Origin: Ascidia mentula | Lineage: Eukaryota > Chordata > Ascidiacea > Phlebobranchia > Ascidiidae | NCBI GenBank assembly: GCA_947561715.1 | Contig: OX387199.1 | Location: forward strand, 12,281,001 to 12,345,000 | Direction of reading: 5' to 3' | Length of the DNA: 64,000 nt | Shown: positions 37,959-51,139 of the stretch, piece by piece | Position numbering within the stretch: the stretch's first letter is position 1 | Layout: the number at the start of each line of letters is the position of its first letter | Position numbers and translations under genes: made by a program | Notes under the pieces: generated by a model | Seen by the model: the letters and a program-made list of their open reading frames with translations, nothing else | The model's database searches: none | What the model was told of the DNA's origin: nothing

Positions 37959-40900
37959 ACTGAGTTTGCGGTTGCACAACGTATGTAACTGTGCGCTTTC
38001 AGCACTTGTCCATTTTGCAGTATATGACTTTTCGATAAAAAATATTTTTTTTCAGTACAAGCTTTATTATACAGTGGAAAACGCTGATACTCCAGTTTTG
38101 CGTTTGCGGTTGCACAACGTATGTAACTATGCGCTTTCAGCACTTGTCCATTTTGCAGTATATGACTTTTCGATAAAAATTTTTTTTTTTCTGTACAAGC
38201 TTTATTATACCGTGGAAAACGCTGATACTCCAGTACTGAGTTTGCGGTTGCACAACGTATGTAACCATGCGATTTCAGCACTTGTCCATTTTGCAGTATA
38301 TGACTTTTCGATAAAAAATATTTTTTTTCAGTACAAGCTTTATTATACAGTGGAAAACGCTGATACTCCAGTACTGAGTTTGCGGTTGCACAACGTATGT
38401 AACCATGCGATTTCAGCACTTGTCCATTTTGCAGTATACGACTATTCGGTAAAAAATATTTTTTTTCAGTACAAGCTTTGTTATACAGTGGAAAACGCTG
38501 ATACTCCAGTTTTGCGTTTGCGGTTGCACAACGTATGTAACTATGCGCTTTCAGCACTTGTCCATTTTGCAGTATATGACTTTTCGATAAAAAATATTTT
38601 TTTTCAGTACAAGCTTTATTATACAGTGGAAAACGCTGATACTCCAGTACTGAGTTTGCGGTTGCACAACGTATGTAACTATGCGCTTTCAGCACTTGTC
38701 CATTTTGCAGTATATGACTTTTCGATAAAAAATATTTTTTTTCAGTACAAGCTTTATTATACAGTGGAAAACGCTGATACTCCAGTACTGAGTTTGCGGT
38801 TGCACAAAGTATGTAACCATGCGATTTCAGCACTTGTCCATTTTGCAGTATATGACTTTTCGATAAAAAATATTTTTTTTCAGTACAAGCTTTATTATAC
38901 AGTGGAAAACGCTGATACTCCAGTATTGCGTTTGCGGTTGCACAACGTATGTAACTATGCGATTTCAGCACTTGTCCATTTTGCAGTATATGACTTTTCG
39001 ATAAAAAATATTTTTTTTCAGTACAAGCTTTATTATACAGTGGAAAACGCTGATACTCCAGTATTGCGTTTGCGGTTGCACAACGTATGTAACTATGCGA
39101 TTTCAGCACTTGTCCATTTTGCAGTATATGACTTTTCGATAAAAAATATTTTTTTTCAGTACAAGCTTTATTATACAGTGGAAAACGCTGATACTCCAGT
39201 ACTGAGTTTGCGGTTGCACAAAGTATGTAACCATGCGATTTCAGCACTTGTCCATTTTGCAGTATATGACTCTTCGATAAAAAATATTTTTTTTCAGTAC
39301 AAGCTTTATTATACAGTGGAAAACGCTGATACTCCAGTACTGAGTTTGCGGTTGCACAAAGTATGTAACCATGCGATTTCAGCACTTGTCCATTTTGCAG
39401 TATATGACTCTTCGATAAAAAATATTTTTTTTCAGTACAAGCTTTATTATACAGTGGAAAACGCTGATACTCCAGTATTGCGTTTGCGGTTGCACAACGT
39501 ATGTAACTATGCGATTTCAGCACTTGTCCATTTTGCAGTATATGACTTTTCGATAAAAAATATTTTTTTTCAGTACAAGCCTTATTATACAGTGGAAAAC
39601 GCTGATACTCCAGTACTGAGTTTGCGGTTGCACAAAGTATGTAACCATGCGATTTCAGCACTTGTCCATTTTGCAGTATATGACTTTTCGATAAAAAATA
39701 TTTTTTTTCAGTACAAGCTTTATTATACAGTGGAAAACGCTGATACTCCAGTATTGCGTTTGCGTTTGCACAACGTATGTAACTATGCGATTTCAGCACT
39801 TGTCCATTTTGCAGTATATGACTTTTCGATAAAAAATATTTTTTTTCAGTACAAGCTTTATTATACAGTGGAAAACGCTGATACTCCAGTACTGAGTTTG
39901 CGGTTGCACAAAGTATGTAACCATGCGATTTCAGCACTTGTCCATTTTGCAGTATATGACTTTTCGATAAAAAATATTTTTTTTCAGTACAAGCTTTATT
40001 ATACAGTGGAAAACGCTGATACTCCAGTACTGAGTTTGCGGTTGCACAACGTATGTAACCATGCGATTTCAGCACTTGTCCATCTTGCAGTATACGACTT
40101 TTCGGTAAAAAATATTTTTTTTTCGTACAAGCTTTATTATACAGTGGAAAACGCTGATACTCCAGTTTTGCGTTTGCGGTTGCACAACGTATGTAACTAT
40201 GCGCTTTCAGCACTTGTCCATTTTGCAGTATATGACTTTTCGATAAAAAATATTTTTTTTCAGTACAAGCTTTATTATACAGTGGAAAACGCTGATATTT
40301 CAGTACTGAGTTTGCGGTTGCACAACGTATGTAACTATGCGCTTTCAGCACTTGTCCATTTTGCAGTATATGACTTTTCGATAAAAAATATTTTTTTTCA
40401 GTACAAGCTTTATTATACAGTGGAAAACGCCGATACCCCAGTACTGAGTTTGCGGTTGCACAACGTATGTAACCATGCGATTTCAGCACTTGTCCATTTT
40501 GCAGTACACGACTATTCGGCAAAAATATTTTTTTTCAGTACAAGCTTTGTTATACAGTGGAAAACGCTGATACTCCAGTTTTGCGTTTGCGGTTGCACAA
40601 CGTATGTAACTATGCGCTTTCAGCACTTGTCCATTTTGCAGTATATGACTTTTCGATAAAAAATATTTTTTTTCAGTACAAGCTTTATTATACATTGGAA
40701 AACGCTGATACTCCAGTACTGAGTTTGCGGTTGCACAACGTATGTAACCATGCGATTTCAGCACTTGTCCATTTTGCAGTATACGACTTTTCGGTAAAAA
40801 ATATTTTTTTTCAGTACAAGCTTTATTATACAGTGGAAAACGCTGATACTCCAGTACTGAGTTTGCGGTTGCACAACGTATGTAACTGTGCGCTTTCAGC

Positions 40901-40993
40901 ACTTGTCCATTTTGCAGTATATGACTTTTCGATAAAAAATATTTTTTTTCAGTACAAGCTTTATTATACAGTGGAAAACGCTGATACTCCAGT
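37959..40993. repeat. 22-monomer block, copy 1 (pairs with 60506-63954)
   Basis: Begins with an S monomer reading GTAACTGTGCG. Matches 60506 onward at offset 22547 and, after a 3-monomer difference near 39.6 kb, at offset 22961 to about 40993. Shared private features include the 137-bp monomer with CGGCAAAAATA near 40517 and GATATTTCAG/GATATTCCAG near 40296. It lacks three monomers that its partner carries at about 62.14-62.55 kb, and has its own GCGTTTGCAC near 39763 and ATCTTGCAG near 40082. Confidence 0.87.
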
Positions 40994-41960
40994 ATTGCGT
41001 TTGCGGTTGCACAACGTATGTAACTATGCGCTTTCAGCACTTGTCCATTTTGCAGTATATGACTTTTCGATAAAAAATATTTTTTTTCAGTACAAGCTTT
41101 ATTATACAGTGGACAACGCTGATACTCCAGTATTGCGTTTGCGGTTGCACAACGTATGTAACTATGCGCTTTCAGCACTTGTCCATTTTGCAGTATATGA
41201 CTTTTCGATAAAAAATATTTTTTTTCAGTACAAGCTTTATTATACAGTGGAAAACGCTGATACTCCAGTACTGAGTTTGCGGTTGCACAACGTATGTAAC
41301 TATGCGCTTTCAGCACTTGTCCATTTTGCAGTATATGACTTTTCGATAAAAAATATTTTTTTTCAGTACAAGCTTTATTATACAGTGGAAAACGCTGATA
41401 CTCCAGTACTGAGTTTGCGGTTGCACAACGTATGTAACTATGCGATTTCAGCACTTGTCCATTTTGCAGTATATGACTTTTCGACAAAAAATAGTTTTTT
41501 TTCTGTACAAGCTTTATTATACAGTGGAAAAGGCTGATACTCCAGTATTGCGTTTGCGGTTGCACAACGTATGTAACTATGCGATTTCAGCACTTGTCCA
41601 TTTTGCAGTATATGACTTTTCGATAAAAAATGTTTTTTTTCAGTACAAGCTTTATTATACAGTGGAAAACGCTGATACTCCAGTAATGAGTTTGCGGTTG
41701 CACAACGTATGTAACCATGCGATTTCAGCACTTGTCCATCTTGCAGTATATGACTTTTCGATAAAAAATTTTTTTTTTCATTACAAGCTTTATTATACAG
41801 TGGAAAACGCTGGTACTCCAGTATTGCTTTTGCGGTTGCACAACGTATGTAACTATGCGATTTCAGCACTTGTCCATTTTGCAGTATATGACTTTTCGAT
41901 AAAAAATATTTTTTTTCAGTACAAGCTTTATTATACAGTGGAAAACGCTGATACTCCAGT

Positions 41961-44444
41961 ACTGAGTTTGCGGTTGCACAAAGTATGTAACCATGCGATT
42001 TCAGCACTTGTCCATTTTGCAGTATATGACTTTTCGATAAAAAATATTTTTTTTCAGTACAAGCTTTATTATACAGTGGAAAACGCTGATACTCCAGTAT
42101 TGCGTTTGCGGTTGCACAACGTATGTAACTATGCGATTTCAGCACTTGTCCATTTTGCAGTATATGACTTTTCGATAAAAAATATTTTTTTTCAGTACAA
42201 GCTTTATTATACAGTGGAAAATGCTGATACTCCAGTACTGAGTTTGCGGTTGCACAAAGTATGTAACCATGCGATTTCAGCACTTGTCCATTTTGCAGTA
42301 TATGACTCTTCGATAAAAAATATTTTTTTTCAGTACAAGCTTTATTATACAGTGGAAAACGCTGATACTCCAGTATTGCGTTTGCGGTTGCACAACGTAC
42401 GTAACTATGCGATTCCAGCACTTGTCCATTTTGCAGTATATGACTTTTCGATAAAAAATATTTTTTTTCAGTATAAGCCTTATTATACAGTGGAAAACGC
42501 TGATACTCCAGTACTGAGTTTGCGGTTGCACAAAGTATGTAACCATGCGATTTCAGCACTTGTCCATTTTGCAGTATATGACTTTTCGATAAAAAATATT
42601 TTTTTTCAGTACAAGCTTTATTATACAGTGGAAAACGCTGATACTCCAGTATTGCGTTTGCGGTTGCACAACGTATGTAACTATGCGATTTCAGCACTTG
42701 TCCATTTTGCAGTATATGACTTTTCGATAAAAAATATTTTTTTTCAGTACAAGCTTTATTATACAGTGGAAAACGCTGATACTCCAGTACTGAGTTTGCG
42801 GTTGCACAAAGTATGTAACCATGCGATTTCAGCACTTGTCCATTTTGCAGTATATGACTTTTCGATAAAAAATATTTTTTTTCAGTACAAGCTTTATTAT
42901 ACAGTGGAAAACGCTGATACTCCAGTATTGCGTTTGCGGTTGCACAACGTATGTAACTATGCGATTTCAGCACTTGTCCATTTTGCAGTATATGACTTTT
43001 CGATAAAAAATTTTTTTTTTCAGTACAAGCTTTATTATACTGTGGAAAACGCTGATACTCCAGTACTGAGTTTGCGGTTGCACAAAGTATGTAACCATGC
43101 GATTTCAGCACTTGTCCATTTTGCAGTATATGACTTTTCGATAAAAAATTTTTTTTTTCAGTACAAGCTTTATTATACAGTGGAAAACGCTGATACTCCA
43201 GTACTGAGTTTGCGGTTGCACAAAGTATGTAACCATGCGATTTCAGCACTTGTCCATTTTGCAGTATATGACTCTTCGATAAAAAATATTTTTTTTCAGT
43301 ACAAGCTTTATTATACAGTGGAAAACTCTGATACTCCAGTATTGCGTTTGCGGTTGCACAACGTATGTAACTATGCGATTCCAGCACTTGTCCATTTTGC
43401 AGTATATGACTTTTCGATAAAAAATATTTTTTTTCAGTATAAGCCTTATTATACAGTGGAAAACGCTGATACTCCAGTACTGAGTTTGCGGTTGCACAAA
43501 GTATGTAACCATGCGATTTCAGCACTTGTCCATTTTGCAGTATATGACTTTTCGATAAAAAATATTTTTTTTCAGTACAAGCTTTATTATACAGTGGAAA
43601 ACGCTGATACTCCAGTATTGCGTTTGCGGTTGCACAACGTATGTAACTATGCGATTTCAGCACTTGTCCATTTTGCAGTATATGACTTTTCGATAAAAAA
43701 TATTTTTTTTCAGTACAAGCTTTATTATACAGTGGAAAACGCTGATACTCCAGTACTGAGTTTGCGGTTGCACAAAGTATGTAACCATGCGATTTCAGCA
43801 CTTGTCCATTTTGCAGTATATGACTTTTCGATAAAAAATATTTTTTTTCAGTACAAGCTTTATTATACAGTGGAAAACGCTGATACTCCAGTATTGCGTT
43901 TGCGGTTGCACAACGTATGTAACTATGCGATTTCAGCACTTGTCCATTTTGCAGTATATGACTTTTCGATAAAAAATTTTTTTTTTCAGTACAAGCTTTA
44001 TTATACTGTGGAAAACGCTGATACTCCAGTACTGAGTTTGCGGTTGCACAAAGTATGTAACCATGCGATTTCAGCACTTGTCCATTTTGCAGTATATGAC
44101 TTTTCGATAAAAAATATTTTTTTTCAGTACAAGCTTTATTATACAGTGGAAAACGCTGATACTCCAGTGTTGCGTTTGCGGTTGCACAACGTATGTAACT
44201 ATGCGATTTCAGCACTTGTCCATTTTGCAGTATATGACTTTTCGATAAAAAATATTTTTTTTCAGTACAAGCTTTATTATACAGTGGAAAACGCTGATAC
44301 TCCAGTACTGAGTTTGCGGTTGCACAAAGTATGTAACCATTCGATTTCAGCACTTGTCCATTTTGCAGTATATGACTTTTCGATAAAAAATATTTTTTTT
44401 CAGTACAAGCTTTATTATACAGTGGAAAACGCTGATATTCCAGT
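41961..44444. repeat. 276-bp dimeric higher-order repeat
   Basis: Strict alternation of an S monomer with A at 22 and C at 32 (CACAAAGTATGTAACC) and an R monomer with A at 38. S-type starts are 41961, 42237, 42513, 42789, 43065, 43203, 43479, 43755, 44031 and 44307: all 276 bp apart except 43065-43203, which is one monomer. Dimer-like stretches with the same two types also occur at 38.8-40.0, 53.7-54.8 and 61.3-62.9 kb but are less regular. Confidence 0.92.
42237..44168. repeat. 966-bp tandem duplication (7 monomers, two copies)
   Basis: Units 42237-43202 and 43203-44168. Both carry GACTCTTCG in the first monomer, GATTCCAGCAC and GTATAAGCCTT in the second, and the A6-T10 tract followed by ACTGTGG in the sixth. 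Because seven is odd, copying this unit puts two S-type monomers side by side at 43065/43203 and breaks the dimer alternation. Small private differences include GTACGTAAC near 42399 and AACTCTGAT near 43324. Confidence 0.92.
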
Positions 44445-44720
44445 ATTGCGTTTGCGGTTGCACAACGTATGTAACTATGCGCTTTCAGCACTTGTCCATT
44501 TTGCAGTACATGACTTTTCGATAAAAAATATTTTTTTTCAGTACAAGCTTTATTATACAGTGGAAAACGCTGATACTCCAGTATTGCGTTTGCGGTTGCA
44601 CAACGTATGTAACTATGCGCTTTCAGCACTTGTCCATTTTGCAGTATATGACTTTTCGATAAAAAATATTTTTTTTCAGGACAAGCTTTATTATACAGTG
44701 GAAAACGCTGATACTCCAGT

Positions 44721-47700
44721 ACTGAGTTTGCGGTTGCACAACGTATGTAACCATGCGATTTCAGCACTTGTCCATTTTGCAGTATATGACTTTTCGATAA
44801 AAAATATTTTTTTTCAGTACAAGCTTTATTATACAGTGGAAAACGCTGATACTCCAGTACTGAGTTTGCGGTTGCACAACGTATGTAACCATGCGATTTC
44901 AGCACTTGTCCATTTTGCAGTATACGACTATTCGGTAAAAAATATTTTTTTTCAGTACAAGCTTTATTATACAGTGGAAAACGCTGATACTCCAGTACTG
45001 AGTTTGCGGTTGCACAACGTATGTAACCATGCGATTTCAGCACTTGTCCATTTTTCAGTATATGACTTTTCGATAAAAAATATTTTTTTTCAGTACAAGC
45101 TTTATTATACAGTGGAAAACGCTGATACTCCAGTACTGAGTTTGCGGTTGCACAACGTATGTAACCATGCGATTTCAGCACTTGTCCATTTTTCAGTATA
45201 TGACTTTTCGATAAAAAATATTTTTTTTCAGTACAAGCTTTATTATACAGTGGAAAACGCTGATACTCCAGTAATGAGTTTGCGGTTGCACAACGTATGT
45301 AACCATGCGATTTCAGCACTTGTCCATCTTGCAGTATATGACTTTTCGATAAAAAATATTTTTTTATTACAAGCTTTATTATACAGTGGAAAACGCTGGT
45401 ACTCCAGTATTGCTTTTGCGGTTGCACAACGTATTTAACTATGCGATTTCAGCACTTGTCCATTTTGCAGTATATGACTTTTCGATAAAAAATATTTTTT
45501 TTCAGTACAAGCTTTATTATACAGTGGAAAACGCTGATACTCCAGTATTGCCTTTGCGGTTGCACAACGTATGTAACTATGCGATTTCAGCACTTGTCCA
45601 TTTTGCAGTATATGACTTTTCGATAAAAAATATTTTTTTTCAGTACAAGCTTTATTATACAGTGGAAAACGCTGATACTCCAGTATTGCGTTTGCGGTTG
45701 CACAACGTATGTAACTATGCGCTTTCAGCACTTGTCCATTTTGCAGTATATGACTTTTCGATAAAAAATATTTTTTTTCAGTACAAGCTTTATTATACAG
45801 TGGACAACGCTGATACTCCAGTACTGAGTTTGCGGTTGCACAACGTATGTAACCATGCGATTTCAGCACTTGTCCATTTTTCAGTATATGACTTTTCGAT
45901 AAAAAATATTTTTTTTCAGTACAAGCTTTATTATACAGTGGAAAACGCTGATACTCCAGTACTGAGTTTGCGGTTGCACAACGTATGTAACTATGCGCTT
46001 TCAGCACTTGTCCATTTTGCAGTATATGAATTTTCGATAAAAAATATTTTTTTTCAGTACAAGCTTTATTATGCAGTGGAAAACGCTGATACTCCAGTAC
46101 TGAGTTTGCGGTTGCACAACGTATGTAACTATGCGATTTCAGCACTTGTCCATTTTGCAGTATACGACTTTTCGATAAAAAACATTTTTTTTCAGTACAA
46201 GCTTTATTATACATTGGAAAACGCTGATACTCCAGTTTTGCGTTTGCGGTTGCACAACGTATGTAACTATGCGCTTTCAGCACTTGTCCATTTTGCAGTA
46301 TATGACTTTTCGATAAAAATTTTTTTTTTCAGTACAAGCTTTATTATACAGTGGAAAACGCTGATACTCCAGTACTGAGTTTGCGGTTGCACAACGTATG
46401 TAACCATGCGATTTCAGCACTTGTCCATTTTGCAGTATATGACTTTTCGATAAAAAATATTTTTTTTCAGTACAAGCTTTATTATACAGTGGAAAACGCT
46501 GATACTCCAGTACTGTGTTTGCGGTTGCACAACGTATGTAACCATGCGATTTCAGCACTTGTCCATTTTGCAGTATACGACTATTCGGTAAAAAATATTT
46601 TTTTTCAGTACAAGCTTTATTATACAGTGGAAAACGCTGATACTCCAGTTTTGCGTTTGCGGTTGCACAACGTATGTAACTATGCGCTTTCAGCACTTGT
46701 CCATTTTGCAGTATATGACTTTTCGATAAAAAATATTTTTTTTCAGTACAAGCTTTATTATACAGTGAAAAACGCTGATACTCCAGTNNNNNNNNNNNNN
46801 NNNNNNNNNNNNNNNNNNNNNNNNNNNNNNNNNNNNNNNNNNNNNNNNNNNNNNNNNNNNNNNNNNNNNNNNNNNNNNNNNNNNNNNNNNNNNNNNNNNN
46901 NNNNNNNNNNNNNNNNNNNNNNNNNNNNNNNNNNNNNNNNNNNNNNNNNNNNNNNNNNNNNNNNNNNNNNNNNNNNNNNNNNNNNNNACTGAGTTTGCGG
47001 TTGCACAACGTATGTAACCATGCGATTTCAGCACTTGTCCATTTTGCAGTATACGACTTTTCGGTAAAAAATATTTTTTTTCAGTACAAGCTTTATTATA
47101 CAGTGGAAAACGCTGATACTTCAGTACTGAGTTTGCGGTTGCACAACGTATGTAACTGTGCGCTTTCAGCACTTGTCCATTTTGCAGTATATGACTTTTC
47201 GATAAAAAATATTTTTTTTCAGTACAAGCTTTATTATACAGTGGAAAACGCTGATACTCCAGTTTTGCGTTTGCGGTTGCACAACGTATGTAACTATGCG
47301 CTTTCAGCACTTGTCCATTTTGCAGTATATGACTTTTCGATAAAAATTTTTTTTTTTCTGTACAAGCTTTATTATACCGTGGAAAACGCTGATACTCCAG
47401 TACTGAGTTTGCGGTTGCACAACGTATGTAACCATGCGATTTCAGCACTTGTCCATTTTGCAGTATATGACTTTTCGATAAAAAATATTTTTTTTCAGTA
47501 CAAGCTTTATTATACAGTGGAAAACGCTGATACTCCAGTTTTGCGTTTGCGGTTGCACAACGTATGTAACCATGCGATTTCAGCACTTGTCCATCTTGCA
47601 GTATATGAATTTTCGATAAAAAATATTTTTTTTCATTACAAGCTTTATTATACAGTGGAAAACGCTGGTACTCCAGTATTGCTTTTGCGGTTGCACAACG

Positions 47701-50700
47701 TATTTAACTATGCGATTTCAGCACTTGTCCATTTTGCAGTATATGACTTTTCGATAAAAAATATTTTTTTTCAGTACAAGCTTTATTATACAGTGGAAAA
47801 CGCTGATACTCCAGTATTGCCTTTGCGGTTGCACAACGTATGTAACTATGCGATTTCAGCACTTGTCCATTTTGCAGTATATGACTTTTCGATAAAAAAT
47901 ATTTTTTTTCAGTACAAGCTTTATTATACAGTGGAAAACGCTGATACTCCAGTATTGCGTTTGCGGTTGCACAACGTATGTAACTATGCGCTTTCAGCAC
48001 TTGTCCATTTTGCAGTATATGACTTTTCGATAAAAAATATTTTTTTTCAGTACAAGCTTTATTATACAGTGGAAAACGCTGATACTCCAGTATTGCGTTT
48101 GCGGTTGCACAACGTATGTAACTATGCGCTTTCAGCACTTGTCCATTTTGCAGTATATGACTTTTCGATAAAAAATATTTTTTTTTAGTACAAGCTTTAT
48201 TATACAGTGGAAAACGCTGATACTCCAGTACTGAGTTTGCGGTTGCACAACGTATGTAACTATGCGCTTTCAGCACTTGTCCATTTTGCAGTATATGAAT
48301 TTTCGATAAAAAATATTTTTTTTCAGTACAAGCTTTATTATGCAGTGGAAAACGCTGATACTCCAGTACTGAGTTTGCGGTTGCACAACGTATGTAACTA
48401 TGCGATTTCAGCACTTGTCCATTTTGCAGTATACGACTTTTCGATAAAAAACATTTTTTTTCAGTACAAGCTTTATTATACATTGGAAAACGCTGATACT
48501 CCAGTTTTGCGTTTGCGGTTGCACAACGTATGTAACTATGCGCTTTCAGCACTTGTCCATTTTGCAGTATATGACTTTTCGATAAAAATTTTTTTTTTCA
48601 GTACAAGCTTTATTATACAGTGGAAAACGCTGATACTCCAGTACTGAGTTTGCGGTTGCACAACGTATGTAACCATGCGATTTCAGCACTTGTCCATTTT
48701 GCAGTATATGACTTTTCGATAAAAAATATTTTTTTTCAGTACAAGCTTTATTATACAGTGGAAAACGCTGATACTCCAGTACTGAGTTTGCGGTTGCACA
48801 ACGTATGTAACCATGCGATTTCAGCACTTGTCCATTTTGCAGTATACGACTATTCGGTAAAAAATATTTTTTTTCAGTACAAGCTTTATTATACAGTGGA
48901 AAACGCTGATACTCCAGTTTTGCGTTTGCGGTTGCACAACGTATGTAACTATGCGCTTTCAGCACTTGTCCATTTTGCAGTATATGACTTTTCGATAAAA
49001 AATATTTTTTTTCAGTACAAGCTTTATTATACAGTGGAAAACGCTGATACTCCAGTACTGAGTTTGCGGTTGCACAACGTATGTAACCATGCGATTTCAG
49101 CACTTGTCCATTTTGCAGTATACGACTTTTCGGTAAAAAATATTTTTTTTCAGTACAAGCTTTATTATACAGTGGAAAACGCTGATACTCCAGTACTGAG
49201 TTTGCGGTTGCACAACGTATGTAACTGTGCGCTTTCAGCACTTGTCCATTTTGCAGTATATGACTTTTCGATAAAAAATATTTTTTTTCAGTACAAGCTT
49301 TATTATACAGTGGAAAACGCTGATACTCCAGTTTTGCGTTTGCGGTTGCACAACGTATGTAACTATGCGCTTTCAGCACTTGTCCATTTTGCAGTATATG
49401 ACTTTTCGATAAAAATTTTTTTTTTTCTGTACAAGCTTTATTATACCGTGGAAAACGCTGATACTCCAGTACTGAGTTTGCGGTTGCACAACGTATGTAA
49501 CCATGCGATTTCAGCACTTGTCCATTTTGCAGTATATGACTTTTCGATAAAAAATATTTTTTTTCAGTACAAGCTTTATTATACAGTGGAAAACGCTGAT
49601 ACTCCAGTACTGAGTTTGCGGTTGCACAACGTATGTAACCATGCGATTTCAGCACTTGTCCATTTTGCAGTATACGACTATTCGGTAAAAAATATTTTTT
49701 TTCAGTACAAGCTTTGTTATACAGTGGAAAACGCTGATACTCCAGTTTTGCGTTTGCGGTTGCACAACGTATGTAACTATGCGCTTTCAGCACTTGTCCA
49801 TTTTGCAGTATATGACTTTTCGATAAAAAATATTTTTTTTCAGTACAAGCTTTATTATACAGTGGAAAACGCTGATACTCCAGTACTGAGTTTGCGGTTG
49901 CACAACGTATGTAACTATGCGCTTTCAGCACTTGTCCATTTTGCAGTATATGACTTTTCGATAAAAAATATTTTTTTTCAGTACAAGCTTTATTATACAG
50001 TGGAAAACGCTGATACTCCAGTACTGAGTTTGCGGTTGCACAAAGTATGTAACCATGCGATTTCAGCACTTGTCCATTTTGCAGTATATGACTTTTCGAT
50101 AAAAAATATTTTTTTTCAGTACAAGCTTTATTATACAGTGGAAAACGCTGATACTCCAGTATTGCGTTTGCGGTTGCACAACGTATGTAACTATGCGATT
50201 TCAGCACTTGTCCATTTTGCAGTATATGACTTTTCGATAAAAAATATTTTTTTTCAGTACAAGCTTTATTATACAGTGGAAAACGCTGATACTCCAGTAT
50301 TGCGTTTGCGGTTGCACAACGTATGTAACTATGCGATTTCAGCACTTGTCCATTTTGCAGTATATGACTTTTCGATAAAAAATATTTTTTTTCAGTACAA
50401 GCTTTATTATACAGTGGAAAACGCTGATACTCCAGTACTGAGTTTGCGGTTGCACAAAGTATGTAACCATGCGATTTCAGCACTTGTCCATTTTGCAGTA
50501 TATGACTCTTCGATAAAAAATATTTTTTTTCAGTACAAGCTTTATTATACAGTGGAAAACGCTGATACTCCAGTACTGAGTTTGCGGTTGCACAAAGTAT
50601 GTAACCATGCGATTTCAGCACTTGTCCATTTTGCAGTATATGACTCTTCGATAAAAAATATTTTTTTTCAGTACAAGCTTTATTATACAGTGGAAAACGC

Positions 50701-51100
50701 TGATACTCCAGTATTGCGTTTGCGGTTGCACAACGTATGTTACTATGCGATTTCAGCACTTGTCCATTTTGCAGTATATGACTTTTCGATAAAAAATATT
50801 TTTTTTCAGTACAAGCCTTATTATACAGTGGAAAACGCTGATACTCCAGTACTGAGTTTGCGGTTGCACAACGTATGTAACTATGCGATTTCAGCACTTG
50901 TCCATTTTGCAGTATATGACTTTTCGATAAAAAATATTTTTTTTCAGTACAAGCTTTATTATACAGTGGAAAACGCTGATACTCCAGTACTGAGTTTGCG
51001 GTTGCACAAAGTATGTAACCATGCGATTTCAGCACTTGTCCATTTTGCAGTATATGACTCTTCGATAAAAAATATTTTTTTTCAGTACAAGCTTTATTAT
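44721..51100. repeat. Large block, copy 1 (pairs with 56094-62411), contains the N gap
   Basis: Aligned to 56094-62411 at offset 11373 left of the gap, 11173 right of it (exactly 200 less) and 11311 after a one-monomer deletion near 47.55 kb. Shared rare changes: the 136-bp monomer with T7-ATTAC near 45362, ACTGTGTTTG near 46513 and CAGTGAAAAACG near 46764. Differences seen are few: one converted monomer at 45.82-45.89 kb, ACTTCAGT near 47118, GAATTTTCG near 47607 and TTTTTTAGTAC near 48186. Matching ends near 51100, where this copy reads TATGCAGTGG. Confidence 0.9.
46788..46987. other. Assembly gap, 200 N
   Basis: Exactly 200 N. The left flank ends at monomer base 138 (CCAGT) and the right flank begins at monomer base 1 (ACTGAG), so the missing length should be a multiple of 138, including zero; 200 is not. 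The near-identical copy of this region at 56.1-62.4 kb is continuous at the matching point (58160/58161). A round 200 is a common scaffolding placeholder, not a measured size. Any stretch read through this gap is meaningless. Confidence 0.98.
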
Positions 51101-51139
51101 GCAGTGGAAAACGCTGATACTCCAGTACTGAGTTTGCGG

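Larger units (their letters stand above)
1..46787. repeat. 138-bp satellite array, left part (339 monomers)
   Basis: Uninterrupted head-to-tail tandem repeat. Monomer starts fall every 138 bp (1, 139, 277 and so on) and the segment ends exactly on monomer base 138. I traced the phase through the segment: 339 monomers with a net +5 bp, made of seventeen 139-bp, eight 137-bp and two 136-bp monomers, all others being 138 bp. Consensus composition is A39 C25 G24 T50. Landmarks in each unit are GTATGTAA at 23-30, TTTCAGCACTTGTCCAT at 39-55, the A6-TA-T8 tract at 79-94, CAGTACAAGCTTTATT at 95-110 and GTGGAAAACGCTGAT at 117-130. No inverted monomer and no inserted foreign DNA was seen. The size, homogeneity and higher-order structure are typical of centromeric or pericentromeric satellites; the location is inference. 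I do not recognise the satellite family. Confidence 0.98.

Noticed and set aside
35038-40659. A 1873-codon plus-strand open frame made of 46-residue repeats, taken as a giant repeat protein
   Set aside because: It is the satellite read in its stop-free frame, starting at a GTG inside a monomer. The minus strand of the same DNA is open too, most recurrent changes alter residues, and similar frames start and stop wherever a 136-, 137- or 139-bp monomer occurs. No promoter, unique terminus or unique domain is present.
41438-45427. A 1329-codon minus-strand open frame
   Set aside because: Antisense of the same satellite, fully overlapped by a plus-strand open frame at 41440-45438. It begins and ends at length-variant monomers, not at gene-like boundaries.
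46690-47586. Open frames running across the N gap
   Set aside because: They depend on 200 unknown bases being read as open codons; phase shows the gap length is not a real distance.
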